Positions 28,704 to 35,783 of a stretch of DNA of 64,000 nt are shown piece after piece. Position 1 is the stretch's first letter. Every line of letters begins with the position of its first letter. A model generated the notes under the pieces. That model saw only the letters and a program-made list of their open reading frames with translations. It searched no databases and had not been told where the DNA came from. The position numbers and the translations under genes are program-made. The DNA comes from [Mycobacterium] zoologicum (GTDB lineage Bacteria > Actinomycetota > Actinomycetes > Mycobacteriales > Mycobacteriaceae): assembly GCF_020172665.1 (NCBI RefSeq), contig NZ_CP083985.1, positions 1,024,094 through 1,088,093 on the forward strand, written 5' to 3'.

Positions 28704-29262
28704 ACGGACGCAGATCCCAAGTGCCCAAACGTAATTCGGCGGTGAGGCCGGCCGTTGTAGCGTCGTCGAAGAACTGGTCGAACTCGTAGTCGCGGTCGGC
28801 GCCGAAGCCGATCACGATGCGCCCGTCGTCGGCGCAGTGCTTGCGCAGCCGCCGCAGGATCTCGACGCGGGTGCTGGGGGCGACGAACGTCATGACGTTG
28901 CCCGCCGAGACGATCACGTCGAACGGCTCGGCGATTCCGCGGGCGGGCAGATCGAGCTCGGCGAGGTCGCCCACCAGGTAGCGAGGTCCGGGATAGTCCT
29001 GCTCGGCGGCCTCGATGAGTTCCGGGTCGACGTCGACGCCGACCACGTCGTGCCCGTCGGCGGCCAGCACACCGGCCACCCGGCCCGGGCCGCAACCGGC
29101 GTCGAGGATGCGCGCGCCCCGATCGGCCAGCGCGTCCACGAACCGTGCTTCGCCGGCCAGATCGTTACCGGCGCGGGCCATTTCGCGGAATCGTTCGATG
29201 TACCACTGCGAATGCCCGGGATCGTCGGCGACTTTCTGCATCCAGAGGCTCTGCTCGACCAT
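28654..29262 (-). CDS. Class I SAM-dependent methyltransferase
   Basis: 202 residues. SAM-binding motif I is ILDAGCGPGRVAG near residue 53, with the acidic post-I position in VVGVDVDPELIEAA. Motif IV-like residues lie in FDVIVSAGNVMTFV. An N-terminal helical cap (WMQKVADDPGHSQWYIERF) is typical of small-molecule methyltransferases. The substrate is unknown. It is convergent with mrpG, with a 50-bp overlap. Confidence 0.9.
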   Translation of the reverse strand: MVEQSLWMQKVADDPGHSQWYIERFREMARAGNDLAGEARFVDALADRGARILDAGCGPGRVAGVLAADGHDVVGVDVDPELIEAAEQDYPGPRYLVGDLAELDLPARGIAEPFDVIVSAGNVMTFVAPSTRVEILRRLRKHCADDGRIVIGFGADRDYEFDQFFDDATTAGLTAELRLGTWDLRPFTADSDFLVAVLRPVD

Positions 29263-29288
29263 GGGTGCATTGTCGCAGGGCGGGCGCG

Positions 29289-29795
29289 CTACTGCTCCGG
29301 CAGGCGGACTTCGAGTGAGTCCAGGATCGACTTCTTTGCGGTGACGTAGTGCGGGTTGTCGGCGTCGGTGGTCTGGATGGTGACGGTGACGGCCCAGATC
29401 CGGTTCTTGGCGTTCTGAATTGCGACGATCAGTCCGGTCGCGGCGCGGCCCTGCAGGTTGTAGTCGATGGTTCTGCTGGCGAAACCCGACACGGTGCCGG
29501 GGCTTTCGGTGTCGATCTCGCCGACGATGTCGATGATCGCGGCGCGCTCCTTGGCCAGGGCCTGCGACGGGACCCCGGCCTGGCCGGTGAGCTCTTCAAG
29601 GGTGACGACGGCATTGGGCGTGAACCCGTGCAGTCGCAGGTCCTGGTTGTAGACGATGCCGCGAATCGAGGTCTCGTCCTTGCCCGGCATGAACTCCCAG
29701 CCCGGCGGCTGGGGGAGGGTGATCGTCGGCTCGTCCGGGGTGCGGGGGGCCAGCTGGATGGGTTGTGCACCGGGCGGCGGGTCGGTGGTTTCCAT
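29289..29795 (-). CDS. LpqN/LpqT-like protein lacking a signal peptide
   Basis: 168 residues. The segment PTITLPQPPGWEFMPGKDE followed by an alternating beta/alpha region resembles the mycobacterial LpqN/LpqT family (mog1p/PsbP-like fold). The copy starts METTDPPPGAQPIQ without signal sequence or lipobox. It may thus be cytosolic, or exported by another route. GAAAGGA lies 5-12 bp before ATG 29795. It is the last gene of the minus-strand cassette, 19 bp after a two-TM protein. Function is unknown. Acting as a partner or immunity factor for the effector-like gene upstream is my inference only. Confidence 0.75.
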   Translation of the reverse strand: METTDPPPGAQPIQLAPRTPDEPTITLPQPPGWEFMPGKDETSIRGIVYNQDLRLHGFTPNAVVTLEELTGQAGVPSQALAKERAAIIDIVGEIDTESPGTVSGFASRTIDYNLQGRAATGLIVAIQNAKNRIWAVTVTIQTTDADNPHYVTAKKSILDSLEVRLPEQ

Positions 29796-29814
29796 GGGAA
29801 GTCCTTTCGATGCG

Positions 29815-30069
29815 TCAAGAACGAGAACCAGGCCATCGCCCGATCGGCCAGCGCTTGCGGAGATAGATGCCGCCGAAACCGAGGTAGGCGAAGATCGCTC
29901 CGACCACGAAATTCCAGATCAGGTCGGATACTCCGGGGTTTGTCGCCGGGTGGTACAGGCCAAGGGCGAAGAGTCCGGTGCACGCCACCGGCCCGACAAG
30001 CCAATACAGCCACTTCGACGTCGTGTTCTTCCGTGGGTCCACGGGTATGGCGATGGCAAGCATCACCAT
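29815..30069 (-). CDS. Small membrane protein with two to three TM helices
   Basis: 84 residues from ATG 30069. Hydrophobic segments include the very N-terminus (MVMLAIAIPV), residues ~19-38 (WLYWLVGPVACTGLFALGLY) and ~50-70 (LIWNFVVGAIFAYLGFGGIYL), with a basic tail. ATG 30069 has no SD. The frame is open upstream to 30118, and GGGAG lies 5 bp before an in-frame ATC at 30111, which would add 14 residues (ITISNSERIAILAT) and restore a first TM helix. A non-ATG start is therefore possible. It follows the 456-aa effector-like gene and resembles immunity-sized membrane proteins, without sequence proof. Confidence 0.65.
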   Translation of the reverse strand: MVMLAIAIPVDPRKNTTSKWLYWLVGPVACTGLFALGLYHPATNPGVSDLIWNFVVGAIFAYLGFGGIYLRKRWPIGRWPGSRS

Positions 30070-30133
30070 GGTGGCGAGAATGGCGATGCGTTCTGAGTTA
30101 CTGATGGTGATCGTTCTCCCTTATCGGCCCGGC

Positions 30134-31504
30134 TCAGCCGAACAGGCCGCGCCAAACGCTGTGGCCCACATCGGCAAGCTCTTCGCCCATCTTCTTGCCG
30201 ATCTCGCTGCCGGCCAGGCCGCCGACCACCGCGCCGACGCCGGCGCCGATGACGGTTCCGGCCCCCGGGGCGATCATGGTCCCGATAAAGGCCCCGGCTT
30301 CGGCCCCGGTACTGGCGCCTACCAGGCCGCCGCCGATATCACCCGCGGTCTTGGCGCCGACGTCGACCAGGGTGGTGCTCACGGCGGCACCGTTCTGCAC
30401 GTCGTTGACGCCCTCCATGATCCCGTTGGCTACGGTCACGACGTTTCCTGCCATACCCAGGCGTTTGCCGAACTTCTCGACGGTCTCCAACGCAGTGCCG
30501 GTAGGGACGCCGCCGGGAATTGCGGAACTGGGCGATCCGCCCGGTACGAAGCCCGGCATCCTCGAAACGTTGCCGGGTACGTTCGCTCGTTCACCGGCCG
30601 CGGCGAGGCCGTCGCCGGCATTGCCCCACTGCCCGGTGATCTCCTTGGGCGGGGGCGGCGTCGGTTGCACCAGCGGCCCCCCGGCAGGTCCCATCGCCGG
30701 TGTGCCGGGCGGAACGGCGGGCGGGGTAGCGGGGTTGCCGGCGTCGCCGACGGGTGGGGTGCCGTTGTGCGTGCCGCCTGCGCCGCCGTCGGCTCCGGGT
30801 GTGCCGTTGGGGGTGCCCGGGGTGCCATTGGGGGTGCCGGGGGTCGGGCCGCCCTTGCCGCCGTCGGCCCCGGCGGGCGGCGGTTCCTTCTCGGCGTCGT
30901 AGGCGGCGATGTTGGGGGTGTAGCCGTCTTTGGTCCGCAGGTTGGTCAGGGCCTGCTTCAGCGTTGCGGAATAACCGTTGCGGATCACCGTGGCGTTGTG
31001 CGCGGCGGTCTTCGTGTCGTCCTTGGCCAGCTGACGGGCCTGCTGGATGTCGGTTTGATGGTTCTGGCCCTGCTGCTCCTGGGTCAGGTACTGGCCGATC
31101 CGGTTGTCCAGCACGATCAGGTTGGCGTTGAGCCCGGTGATGTTGGCCTGCGAGGACGCCCGGGCCTGGGCCAGGTCGCCGGCGATGGTCTCCAGGTCGG
31201 CGGCGATCTGGCCCAGCTGTTCGTTGGTTGCGTGCAGGCCGTCTTTGACCCGCTGCACCTCGGCGCCGTTGTTGATCGGCTGCTCGCCGTTCTCGCGGTT
31301 GTACTGCTGGAAATGCTGCTGGGCGGTGGTGAAGGTTTCCTCGGCCGAGGTTGTCGAGCCGGCGGCTTGATGGAACGCCTGGGCCAGGAAGTTGATCTGG
31401 GTCGGACTGCCGGACTGCAGGCTGTCATCGACCGCCCACGGGTCACCGCCGGCCGCGGCGATCAGGTCATCGATCTGCAGATGTTGCAGCGGGGGGCGGC
31501 TCAC
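30134..31504 (-). CDS. Putative T7SS effector: T7SS-signal-like head, Pro/Gly linker, glycine-zipper tail
   Basis: 456 residues from GTG 31504. Residues ~1-190 are helical. GDPWAVDDSLQSGSPTQIN with W23 and EQPINNGAEVQR resemble the T7SS-signal/TPR-region heads seen in several mycobacterial proteins (Rv2082-type), recognised from memory. Residues 206-290 are low complexity with tandem GTPNGTP units. Residues ~385-436 form a long glycine-zipper (GGGLVGASTGAEAGAFIG.., AGVGAVVGGLAGSEIG), a pattern of membrane-inserting or pore-lining segments. No enzymatic motif is seen. Its start overlaps the stop of the upstream 58-aa gene, so translation is coupled within a six-gene cassette. Export and membrane-active function are inference. 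Confidence 0.75.
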   Translation of the reverse strand: MSRPPLQHLQIDDLIAAAGGDPWAVDDSLQSGSPTQINFLAQAFHQAAGSTTSAEETFTTAQQHFQQYNRENGEQPINNGAEVQRVKDGLHATNEQLGQIAADLETIAGDLAQARASSQANITGLNANLIVLDNRIGQYLTQEQQGQNHQTDIQQARQLAKDDTKTAAHNATVIRNGYSATLKQALTNLRTKDGYTPNIAAYDAEKEPPPAGADGGKGGPTPGTPNGTPGTPNGTPGADGGAGGTHNGTPPVGDAGNPATPPAVPPGTPAMGPAGGPLVQPTPPPPKEITGQWGNAGDGLAAAGERANVPGNVSRMPGFVPGGSPSSAIPGGVPTGTALETVEKFGKRLGMAGNVVTVANGIMEGVNDVQNGAAVSTTLVDVGAKTAGDIGGGLVGASTGAEAGAFIGTMIAPGAGTVIGAGVGAVVGGLAGSEIGKKMGEELADVGHSVWRGLFG

Positions 31505-31680
31505 TACCCAGTGCCGTGTGCGCCGACGTCTCGTAGCAACTGGGCGTTGTGGTTGTCCATGGTGGTGAAGGTGGTGGCGGCGGTGCGGACGTTGTGGGCG
31601 ATGCCGGTGAGGTTCTGGTGGTGGCCTTTGAGGGCGTCGCGGTGGTCGTCTTTGGCGCAGCCAAGGAATACGGAGGTCAT
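31504..31680 (-). CDS. N-terminally truncated DUF2563-like protein (58 aa)
   Basis: 58 residues: MTSVFLGCA followed by KDDHRDALKGHHQNLTGIAH and a tail ending NAQLLRDVGAHGTG. Residues 10-50 are almost identical to residues 55-95 of the larger DUF2563-like protein at 32411-33046, because the DNA is a 128-bp repeat. The first ~54 residues of that family, which carry the first helix and the GDF motif, are missing. Start ATG overlaps the lipoprotein stop (ATGA) and its stop overlaps the effector GTG, so it is still well placed for translation. It could be a recombination product, or a minimal partner for the effector. Confidence 0.65.
   Translation of the reverse strand: MTSVFLGCAKDDHRDALKGHHQNLTGIAHNVRTAATTFTTMDNHNAQLLRDVGAHGTG
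31535..31662. repeat. 128-bp direct repeat, copy A
   Basis: It matches 32763-32890 with three mismatches (about 98% identity), in the same orientation and 1,228 bp apart. It lies inside the 58-aa gene. Sequence diverges abruptly on both sides, so this is a local duplication or gene conversion tract rather than two whole-gene paralogs. Confidence 0.95.
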
Positions 31681-32414
31681 TTCACGCGGTCCGTGATGTT
31701 TTGAAGAATTCTGTCCATGACCCGCTCACTTTCGGGGAATCCCAATGCCGAGAGGTTGATCAACGCGGGACCTTTGACATGGTACATGGCTCTTGAATCG
31801 TTGCCATAATTAAGCACCACGGTCGACTTGTCGGGTCTATTGACGACGAAGTCATAATACTTGGCGTGCAGAGCGGAGCATTCGATCAGTGCCGGGATGA
31901 GGCGTTCGAATGTGGCATTCGCTGTGTCTCTATCTGAGTAGATCCCGACGGCCTGGCCGACCATCAGCGGTTTGGGTGGTAGGGACGCGGCGGCGCCGGT
32001 GGAGTCGGGCGGCATGGGTCCGGGTTCGTGTGCGGCGGTTATCGGTTCATAGGCGAGCCCGTTGTAGACGGTCGATCGAAACTGAATCCAATCGCTGCCG
32101 AATGCGACCTGCGGGTCGAAAACCCGGCAGGGCCCTGGGGGCTCAGAACTCGGGTGGTGAGGCTGATGATCATCGCCATCGGGGTTCGATGTCAGGCCGT
32201 CGACGCCGGTTATCTGACGCACGGCATCGAGGCTGACCACCAGCGAATCGGCGGCACCGGGTGACATGGGGCGGGTGCCCGTCTGGTCGGCGCAGTCCGG
32301 CTGGGCGCAGGCCGACGTAACTACCACGACACCGCAGATGAGTACGCCGAACTGGGCGACTTTACCCACCGCGGCGCGGATCGGAGACCGGTGAATATTC
32401 CTCTCCCCGATCAT
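31677..32414 (-). CDS. Lipoprotein with PknH-type extracellular sensor domain
   Basis: 245 residues. The N-terminal signal (FGVLICGVVVVTSAC) ends at Cys36, with a slightly non-canonical lipobox TSAC. The mature domain resembles the PknH C-terminal sensor: GPCRVFDP (Cys96), QFRSTVYNG, MVGQAVGIYSDRDTANATFE and LIECSA (Cys179). These Cys positions suggest one or more disulfides. It would sit at the outer face of the membrane. It is coupled by ATGA overlaps to DUF2563-like genes on both sides. Base composition is less GC-rich than its neighbours. The ligand is unknown. Confidence 0.8.
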   Translation of the reverse strand: MIGERNIHRSPIRAAVGKVAQFGVLICGVVVVTSACAQPDCADQTGTRPMSPGAADSLVVSLDAVRQITGVDGLTSNPDGDDHQPHHPSSEPPGPCRVFDPQVAFGSDWIQFRSTVYNGLAYEPITAAHEPGPMPPDSTGAAASLPPKPLMVGQAVGIYSDRDTANATFERLIPALIECSALHAKYYDFVVNRPDKSTVVLNYGNDSRAMYHVKGPALINLSALGFPESERVMDRILQNITDRVK

Positions 32415-33046
32415 CGGTGGGGCGCGGATGTTGGTTGCCCGGGTGGTGGCGCGGGCGGCAGGAACGTTACTGGGATATTGTACTGCTTGTACCCTGCCAC
32501 GATGCCTGCCAAATCTCCTTGGAGTTGTACGAATTCGGCATACCGCTCAAGATATTCGGCCTGATTCAGCGGCGCCGGTTTGTTGCTGTAACTGGCTAAA
32601 TCGGTCCCATATGTGACCAGTTGTGTATTGAGGTCGGCAACCGCTAGATTTCTCGGATCTCCGGGCGGATATGGATTTGTCGGCACCGTAACGTATGGAT
32701 TCAACGGTATCGGGGGCGGTCGACGGGGAGAAAGCGGAACTGGTCGCCGCAGTCCGGCGCCCAGCAACTGGGCGTTGTGGTTGTCCATGGTGGTGAACGT
32801 GGTGGCGGCGGTGCGGACGTTGTGGGCGATGCCGGTGAGGTTCTGGTGGTGGCCTTTGAGGGCGTCGCGGTGGTCGTCCTTGGCGCTGCCCAGCGCGGTG
32901 TGGAAGCTGTGCGCGTCGTCGAAGTCACCGAATATGCCATGGGTGACACCGGCTGCGCCCAGCCGCTGGGATCCGGTGTCGGCGTGCCCGCCGGCGTCGT
33001 CGGCGACGTTGGCGCCGGTGCGCAGTGCGTGGGGAACGACGTGCAT
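32411..33046 (-). CDS. DUF2563-like (ESX-associated) protein with C-terminal extension
   Basis: 211 residues. Residues 1-95 (ALRTGANVADDAGGHADTG, GIFGDFDDAHSFHTALGSA, TTFTTMDNHNAQLL) fit the small mycobacterial DUF2563/Rv0027-like family, which resembles WXG100/EspC-type helical hairpins. Residues 96-211 are a Pro-rich linker plus a helical segment (LNQAEYLERYAEFVQLQGDL), coded in a visibly less GC-rich stretch. It is the first gene of the minus-strand cassette, with AAGG just upstream of ATG 33046, and overlaps the lipoprotein gene by 4 nt. A role as secretion partner or chaperone is inferred. Confidence 0.75.
   Translation of the reverse strand: MHVVPHALRTGANVADDAGGHADTGSQRLGAAGVTHGIFGDFDDAHSFHTALGSAKDDHRDALKGHHQNLTGIAHNVRTAATTFTTMDNHNAQLLGAGLRRPVPLSPRRPPPIPLNPYVTVPTNPYPPGDPRNLAVADLNTQLVTYGTDLASYSNKPAPLNQAEYLERYAEFVQLQGDLAGIVAGYKQYNIPVTFLPPAPPPGQPTSAPHR
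32763..32890. repeat. 128-bp direct repeat, copy B
   Basis: It is the counterpart of 31535-31662, inside the 211-aa DUF2563-like gene (residues ~53-95). This copy retains the complete upstream coding sequence and is probably the parental one. Near-identity over coding DNA at third positions argues for recent duplication or conversion. Confidence 0.95.
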
Positions 33047-33106
33047 GGTCTTAGGGCCTTCCGTGCCTGGGTAGCTCCGTAAAGCGTACCGAGCGACGCG
33101 GAGGCG

Positions 33107-33712
33107 TCAATTCACCTCTGACCTGCGGCGCTTGCGGCCTTTGCGCTTGATCCCGACCCCGCCCCACAGCGAGAAGCCGCGGATCTTGACCGTCGGTGCG
33201 CCCGGGGCGCCGGTGCCGTCGACCTGGTGGTCGAAACCACCCATCACCCCGTGGCCGCGGATGTCGACGTTGACCTCGGGCGGCAGCAGGATGGTCTGTC
33301 CGCCCATGATCGAGTAGGCGTTGATCTCGACGTCCGGCGAGGTGAAGTCGGCATACCGCAGGTCGAGGACTCCGCCGCCCCACAGCGAGAACGTGGTGAG
33401 CCGCTTGGGCACGTTCCACCGGCCACGGCGCTCGAAAGCGCTCAGGATGGCCAGCAGCACGGTCGACGGCGCGGGCTTGCAGTCACCGCCGCGGCACACC
33501 GACGATCCCGGAAGGTCGGCGCGCAGCCCGTCGAGTTCGTCGTAGGTCTGCGCGGCGTAGGCCTTGGCCAGCCGGTTCTCGTACTCGCTCATCGGCAGCT
33601 GGCCCTGCGCGACGGCGTCGCCGAGCAGCTGCGCCAGCTGAATCCGGTCGGTGTCATCGGCACGCGACGCGGTGCTGGTGGCATTGTGATTGCGCCGGGT
33701 TGAGTTCCTCAT
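33107..33712 (-). CDS. DUF1707 protein with LiaF-like C-terminal domain (Rv0966c-like)
   Basis: 201 residues. The N-terminal DUF1707 module covers residues ~19-68 (DTDRIQLAQLLGDAVAQGQL.. EYENRLAKAYAAQT..ELDGLRADLP), a SHOCT-like helical pair. The C-terminal beta-helix-like region (LTTFSLWGGGVLDLRYADF, VDIRGHGVMGGF, IRGFSLWGGVGIKRKGRKRR) resembles LiaF/cell-wall-active-antibiotic response domains. There is no TM segment. It lies between the T7SS-like cassette and echA7, as Rv0966c does in M. tuberculosis. The exact role is unknown. Confidence 0.88.
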   Translation of the reverse strand: MRNSTRRNHNATSTASRADDTDRIQLAQLLGDAVAQGQLPMSEYENRLAKAYAAQTYDELDGLRADLPGSSVCRGGDCKPAPSTVLLAILSAFERRGRWNVPKRLTTFSLWGGGVLDLRYADFTSPDVEINAYSIMGGQTILLPPEVNVDIRGHGVMGGFDHQVDGTGAPGAPTVKIRGFSLWGGVGIKRKGRKRRRSEVN

Positions 33713-33768
33713 TGGCTAGACAGCCTACGACGAACTGATCTGCCGCGAGCAGGGTTGGCCGATGTTGC

Positions 33769-34605
33769 CTATTCCGCCCAGCTGGGACGACGTTTCTGTA
33801 GGAAGGCCAGCATTCCCTCGCGGGCCTCCTCGGAGACGAACATCCGCGCCGAGGCGACGCTGAGCCGCTCGGCGTCCCGGTCGAATCCGGCCAGCACCGC
33901 CGCGGTGGTCAGCGCTTTGGAGGCCGCCAGGCCCTGCGGCGAACCGAGCCGCAGGTCGGCCACCAGGCCTGCGACGGCGGCGTCGACGTCGTCGGCCGCC
34001 AGGGTGATCAGCCCGATCTCGGCGGCCTGGGCGGCGCCGAACTTCTCGCCGGTCAGGTAGTAACGGGCCGCCGCCCGCGGGGCCAGCTTGGGCAGCAGCG
34101 TCAGCGAGATGATCGACGGGGCAACCCCGATCCGGGCCTCGGTCAGCGCGAAGGTGCTCGCCGGCCCGGCGACCGCCAAGTCGCACGCACCGACCAGCCC
34201 CATCCCGCCGGCTCGCACGTGGCCGTCGACCTTCGCGATCACCGGGCGCGGCGACTCCACAATCGCCCGCATCAGCGCCGCCATCTCCCGGGCTCGGTCG
34301 GCGGCCAGATCGCTCGGTTCACGCGGCGGTCCCAGCTTCACCTCTCCTCCGTCGAGCCTCGCTGAACCGCCGGGGTCACCCCCGGACGCCTCGCTCAGGT
34401 CGGCGCCGGCGCAGAACGTGTTGCCGGTGTGGCCGAGCACCACCACTCGCACGTTCGGGTCGGCTGCGGCGTCGCGCAGGCCGGCGTGCAACTGGGCCAC
34501 CAGCCTGGAAGACAACGCGTTGCGGTTGTGTGGCGAGTCCAGGGTCAGCCGGGCCGACCCGTCGCCGGTCTCCTCGGGCCCGGTGTAGCGAACCAGGACA
34601 TCCAT
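33769..34605 (-). CDS. echA7: Enoyl-CoA hydratase/isomerase family protein (EchA7-like)
   Basis: 278 residues, crotonase fold. The oxyanion motif FCAGADLSEA lies near residue 68 and HVRAGGMGLVGACDLAVAG near residue 128. The catalytic acidic residues of the family fall in FALTEARIGVAPSI. Residues ~78-95 (GGSARLDGGEVKLGPP) are encoded by a 48-bp dispersed repeat, an insertion in the loop after the CAGADLS motif, not expected in the family. Its start shares the ATGA-type junction with the stop of fadE12. As the last gene of the operon it would hydrate the unsaturated product of FadE12/13 or of the carboxylase. Confidence 0.9.
   Translation of the reverse strand: MDVLVRYTGPEETGDGSARLTLDSPHNRNALSSRLVAQLHAGLRDAAADPNVRVVVLGHTGNTFCAGADLSEASGGDPGGSARLDGGEVKLGPPREPSDLAADRAREMAALMRAIVESPRPVIAKVDGHVRAGGMGLVGACDLAVAGPASTFALTEARIGVAPSIISLTLLPKLAPRAAARYYLTGEKFGAAQAAEIGLITLAADDVDAAVAGLVADLRLGSPQGLAASKALTTAAVLAGFDRDAERLSVASARMFVSEEAREGMLAFLQKRRPSWAE
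34323..34370. repeat. 48-bp dispersed repeat inside echA7
   Basis: It is the same element as 46211-46258 and 46268-46315, with two mismatches. Ends are imperfect inverted repeats (GCGGT.CCAGC / GCTGAACCGC). Here it is in frame, encoding GGSARLDGGEVKLGPP on the minus strand without a stop codon. Confidence 0.9.
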
Positions 34606-35783
34606 CAGTAGGACCGGGGCAGACCCAGCGACGTCTGCGCGACGAAGTTCAGGATCATCTCCCGGCTCACCGGCGCGATCCGGGCCAGTCGCGACGATGT
34701 GACGGCCGCGGCGATGCCGTACTCCTTGGTCAGGCCGTTGCCGCCCAGGGACTGCACCGCCTGGTCGACCGCGCGCGTCGAGGCCTCACCGGCGGCGTAC
34801 TTGGCCATGTTGGCCGCCTCCGCGGCACCGAAATCATCGCCGGCGTCATAGAGCGTCGCCGCCTTCTGCATCATCAGCTTGGACAGCTGGATCTCGATGT
34901 GGTTCTGCGCCAACGGATGCGATAGGCCCTGGTGCGATCCGATCGGGGTCTTCCAGACCTGCCGGGTGGTGACGTAGTCGACGGCCTTGCCGATGGCGAA
35001 CCGGCCCATGCCCACTGCGCTGGCCGCACCCATGATGCGTTCCGGGTTGAGGCCGGCGAACAGCTGCGCGATGGCCGCGTCCTCGGAGCCCACCAGTGCA
35101 TCGGCGGGCAGTCGCACGTCATCGAGGAACACCTGGAATTGACGCTCCGGGCTGACCAGCTCCATCTCGATCGGCGTGTAGCTCAGTCCAGGGGTGTCGG
35201 TGGGGACCACGAACAACGCCGGTCGCAGGTTGCCGGTCTTGGCGTCCTCGCTGCGGCCGACCACCAGAATTGCCTGGGCCTGGTCGACGCCGGAGATGAA
35301 CGTCTTCTGGCCCTTGAGGATCCAGTCGGACCCGTCGCGGCGGGCGGTGGTGGTGATCTTGTGCGAGTTCGACCCGGCGTCGGGTTCGGTGATGGCGAAC
35401 GCCATGGTCAGCGATCCGTCGGCGATGCCGGGGATCCACCGCTTCTTCTGCTCGTCGGTGCCGAACTTGGAGATGATGGTGCCGTTGATGGCCGGTGAGA
35501 CGACCATCATCAGTAGCGCGCAGCCATTCGCCGACATCTCTTCCATGACCAGCGACAGCTCGTACATGCCGGCGCCGCCGCCGCCGTACTCCTCGGGCAG
35601 GTTGACGCCGATGAAGCCGAGTTTGCCTGCCTCGTTCCACAATTCGTCGGTGTGCTGACCGGCGCGGGCCTTCTCCAGGTAGTAGTCCTGGCCGTAGTTG
35701 CGGGCCATGGCGGCGACCGCCTCGCGCAGTGCGCGACGTTCGTCGTTTTCGAAGAAGCTGGTGTCGCTCGTCGAATCAGTCAC
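34605..35783 (-). CDS. fadE12: Acyl-CoA dehydrogenase (FadE12-like)
   Basis: 392 residues from GTG 35783. The FAD-dependent acyl-CoA dehydrogenase fold shows MAFAITEPDAGSNSHKI (flavin/substrate loop), LKGQKTFISGVDQAQ, RIMGAASAVGMGRFAIGKAV and QSLGGNGLTKEYGIA. GTG overlaps the accA2 stop by 4 nt; no better start fits. It oxidises an acyl-CoA to the 2-enoyl-CoA. In this operon two such enzymes flank a biotin-dependent carboxylase, which suggests a branched or terpenoid acyl chain (inference). Confidence 0.93.
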   Translation of the reverse strand: MTDSTSDTSFFENDERRALREAVAAMARNYGQDYYLEKARAGQHTDELWNEAGKLGFIGVNLPEEYGGGGAGMYELSLVMEEMSANGCALLMMVVSPAINGTIISKFGTDEQKKRWIPGIADGSLTMAFAITEPDAGSNSHKITTTARRDGSDWILKGQKTFISGVDQAQAILVVGRSEDAKTGNLRPALFVVPTDTPGLSYTPIEMELVSPERQFQVFLDDVRLPADALVGSEDAAIAQLFAGLNPERIMGAASAVGMGRFAIGKAVDYVTTRQVWKTPIGSHQGLSHPLAQNHIEIQLSKLMMQKAATLYDAGDDFGAAEAANMAKYAAGEASTRAVDQAVQSLGGNGLTKEYGIAAAVTSSRLARIAPVSREMILNFVAQTSLGLPRSY

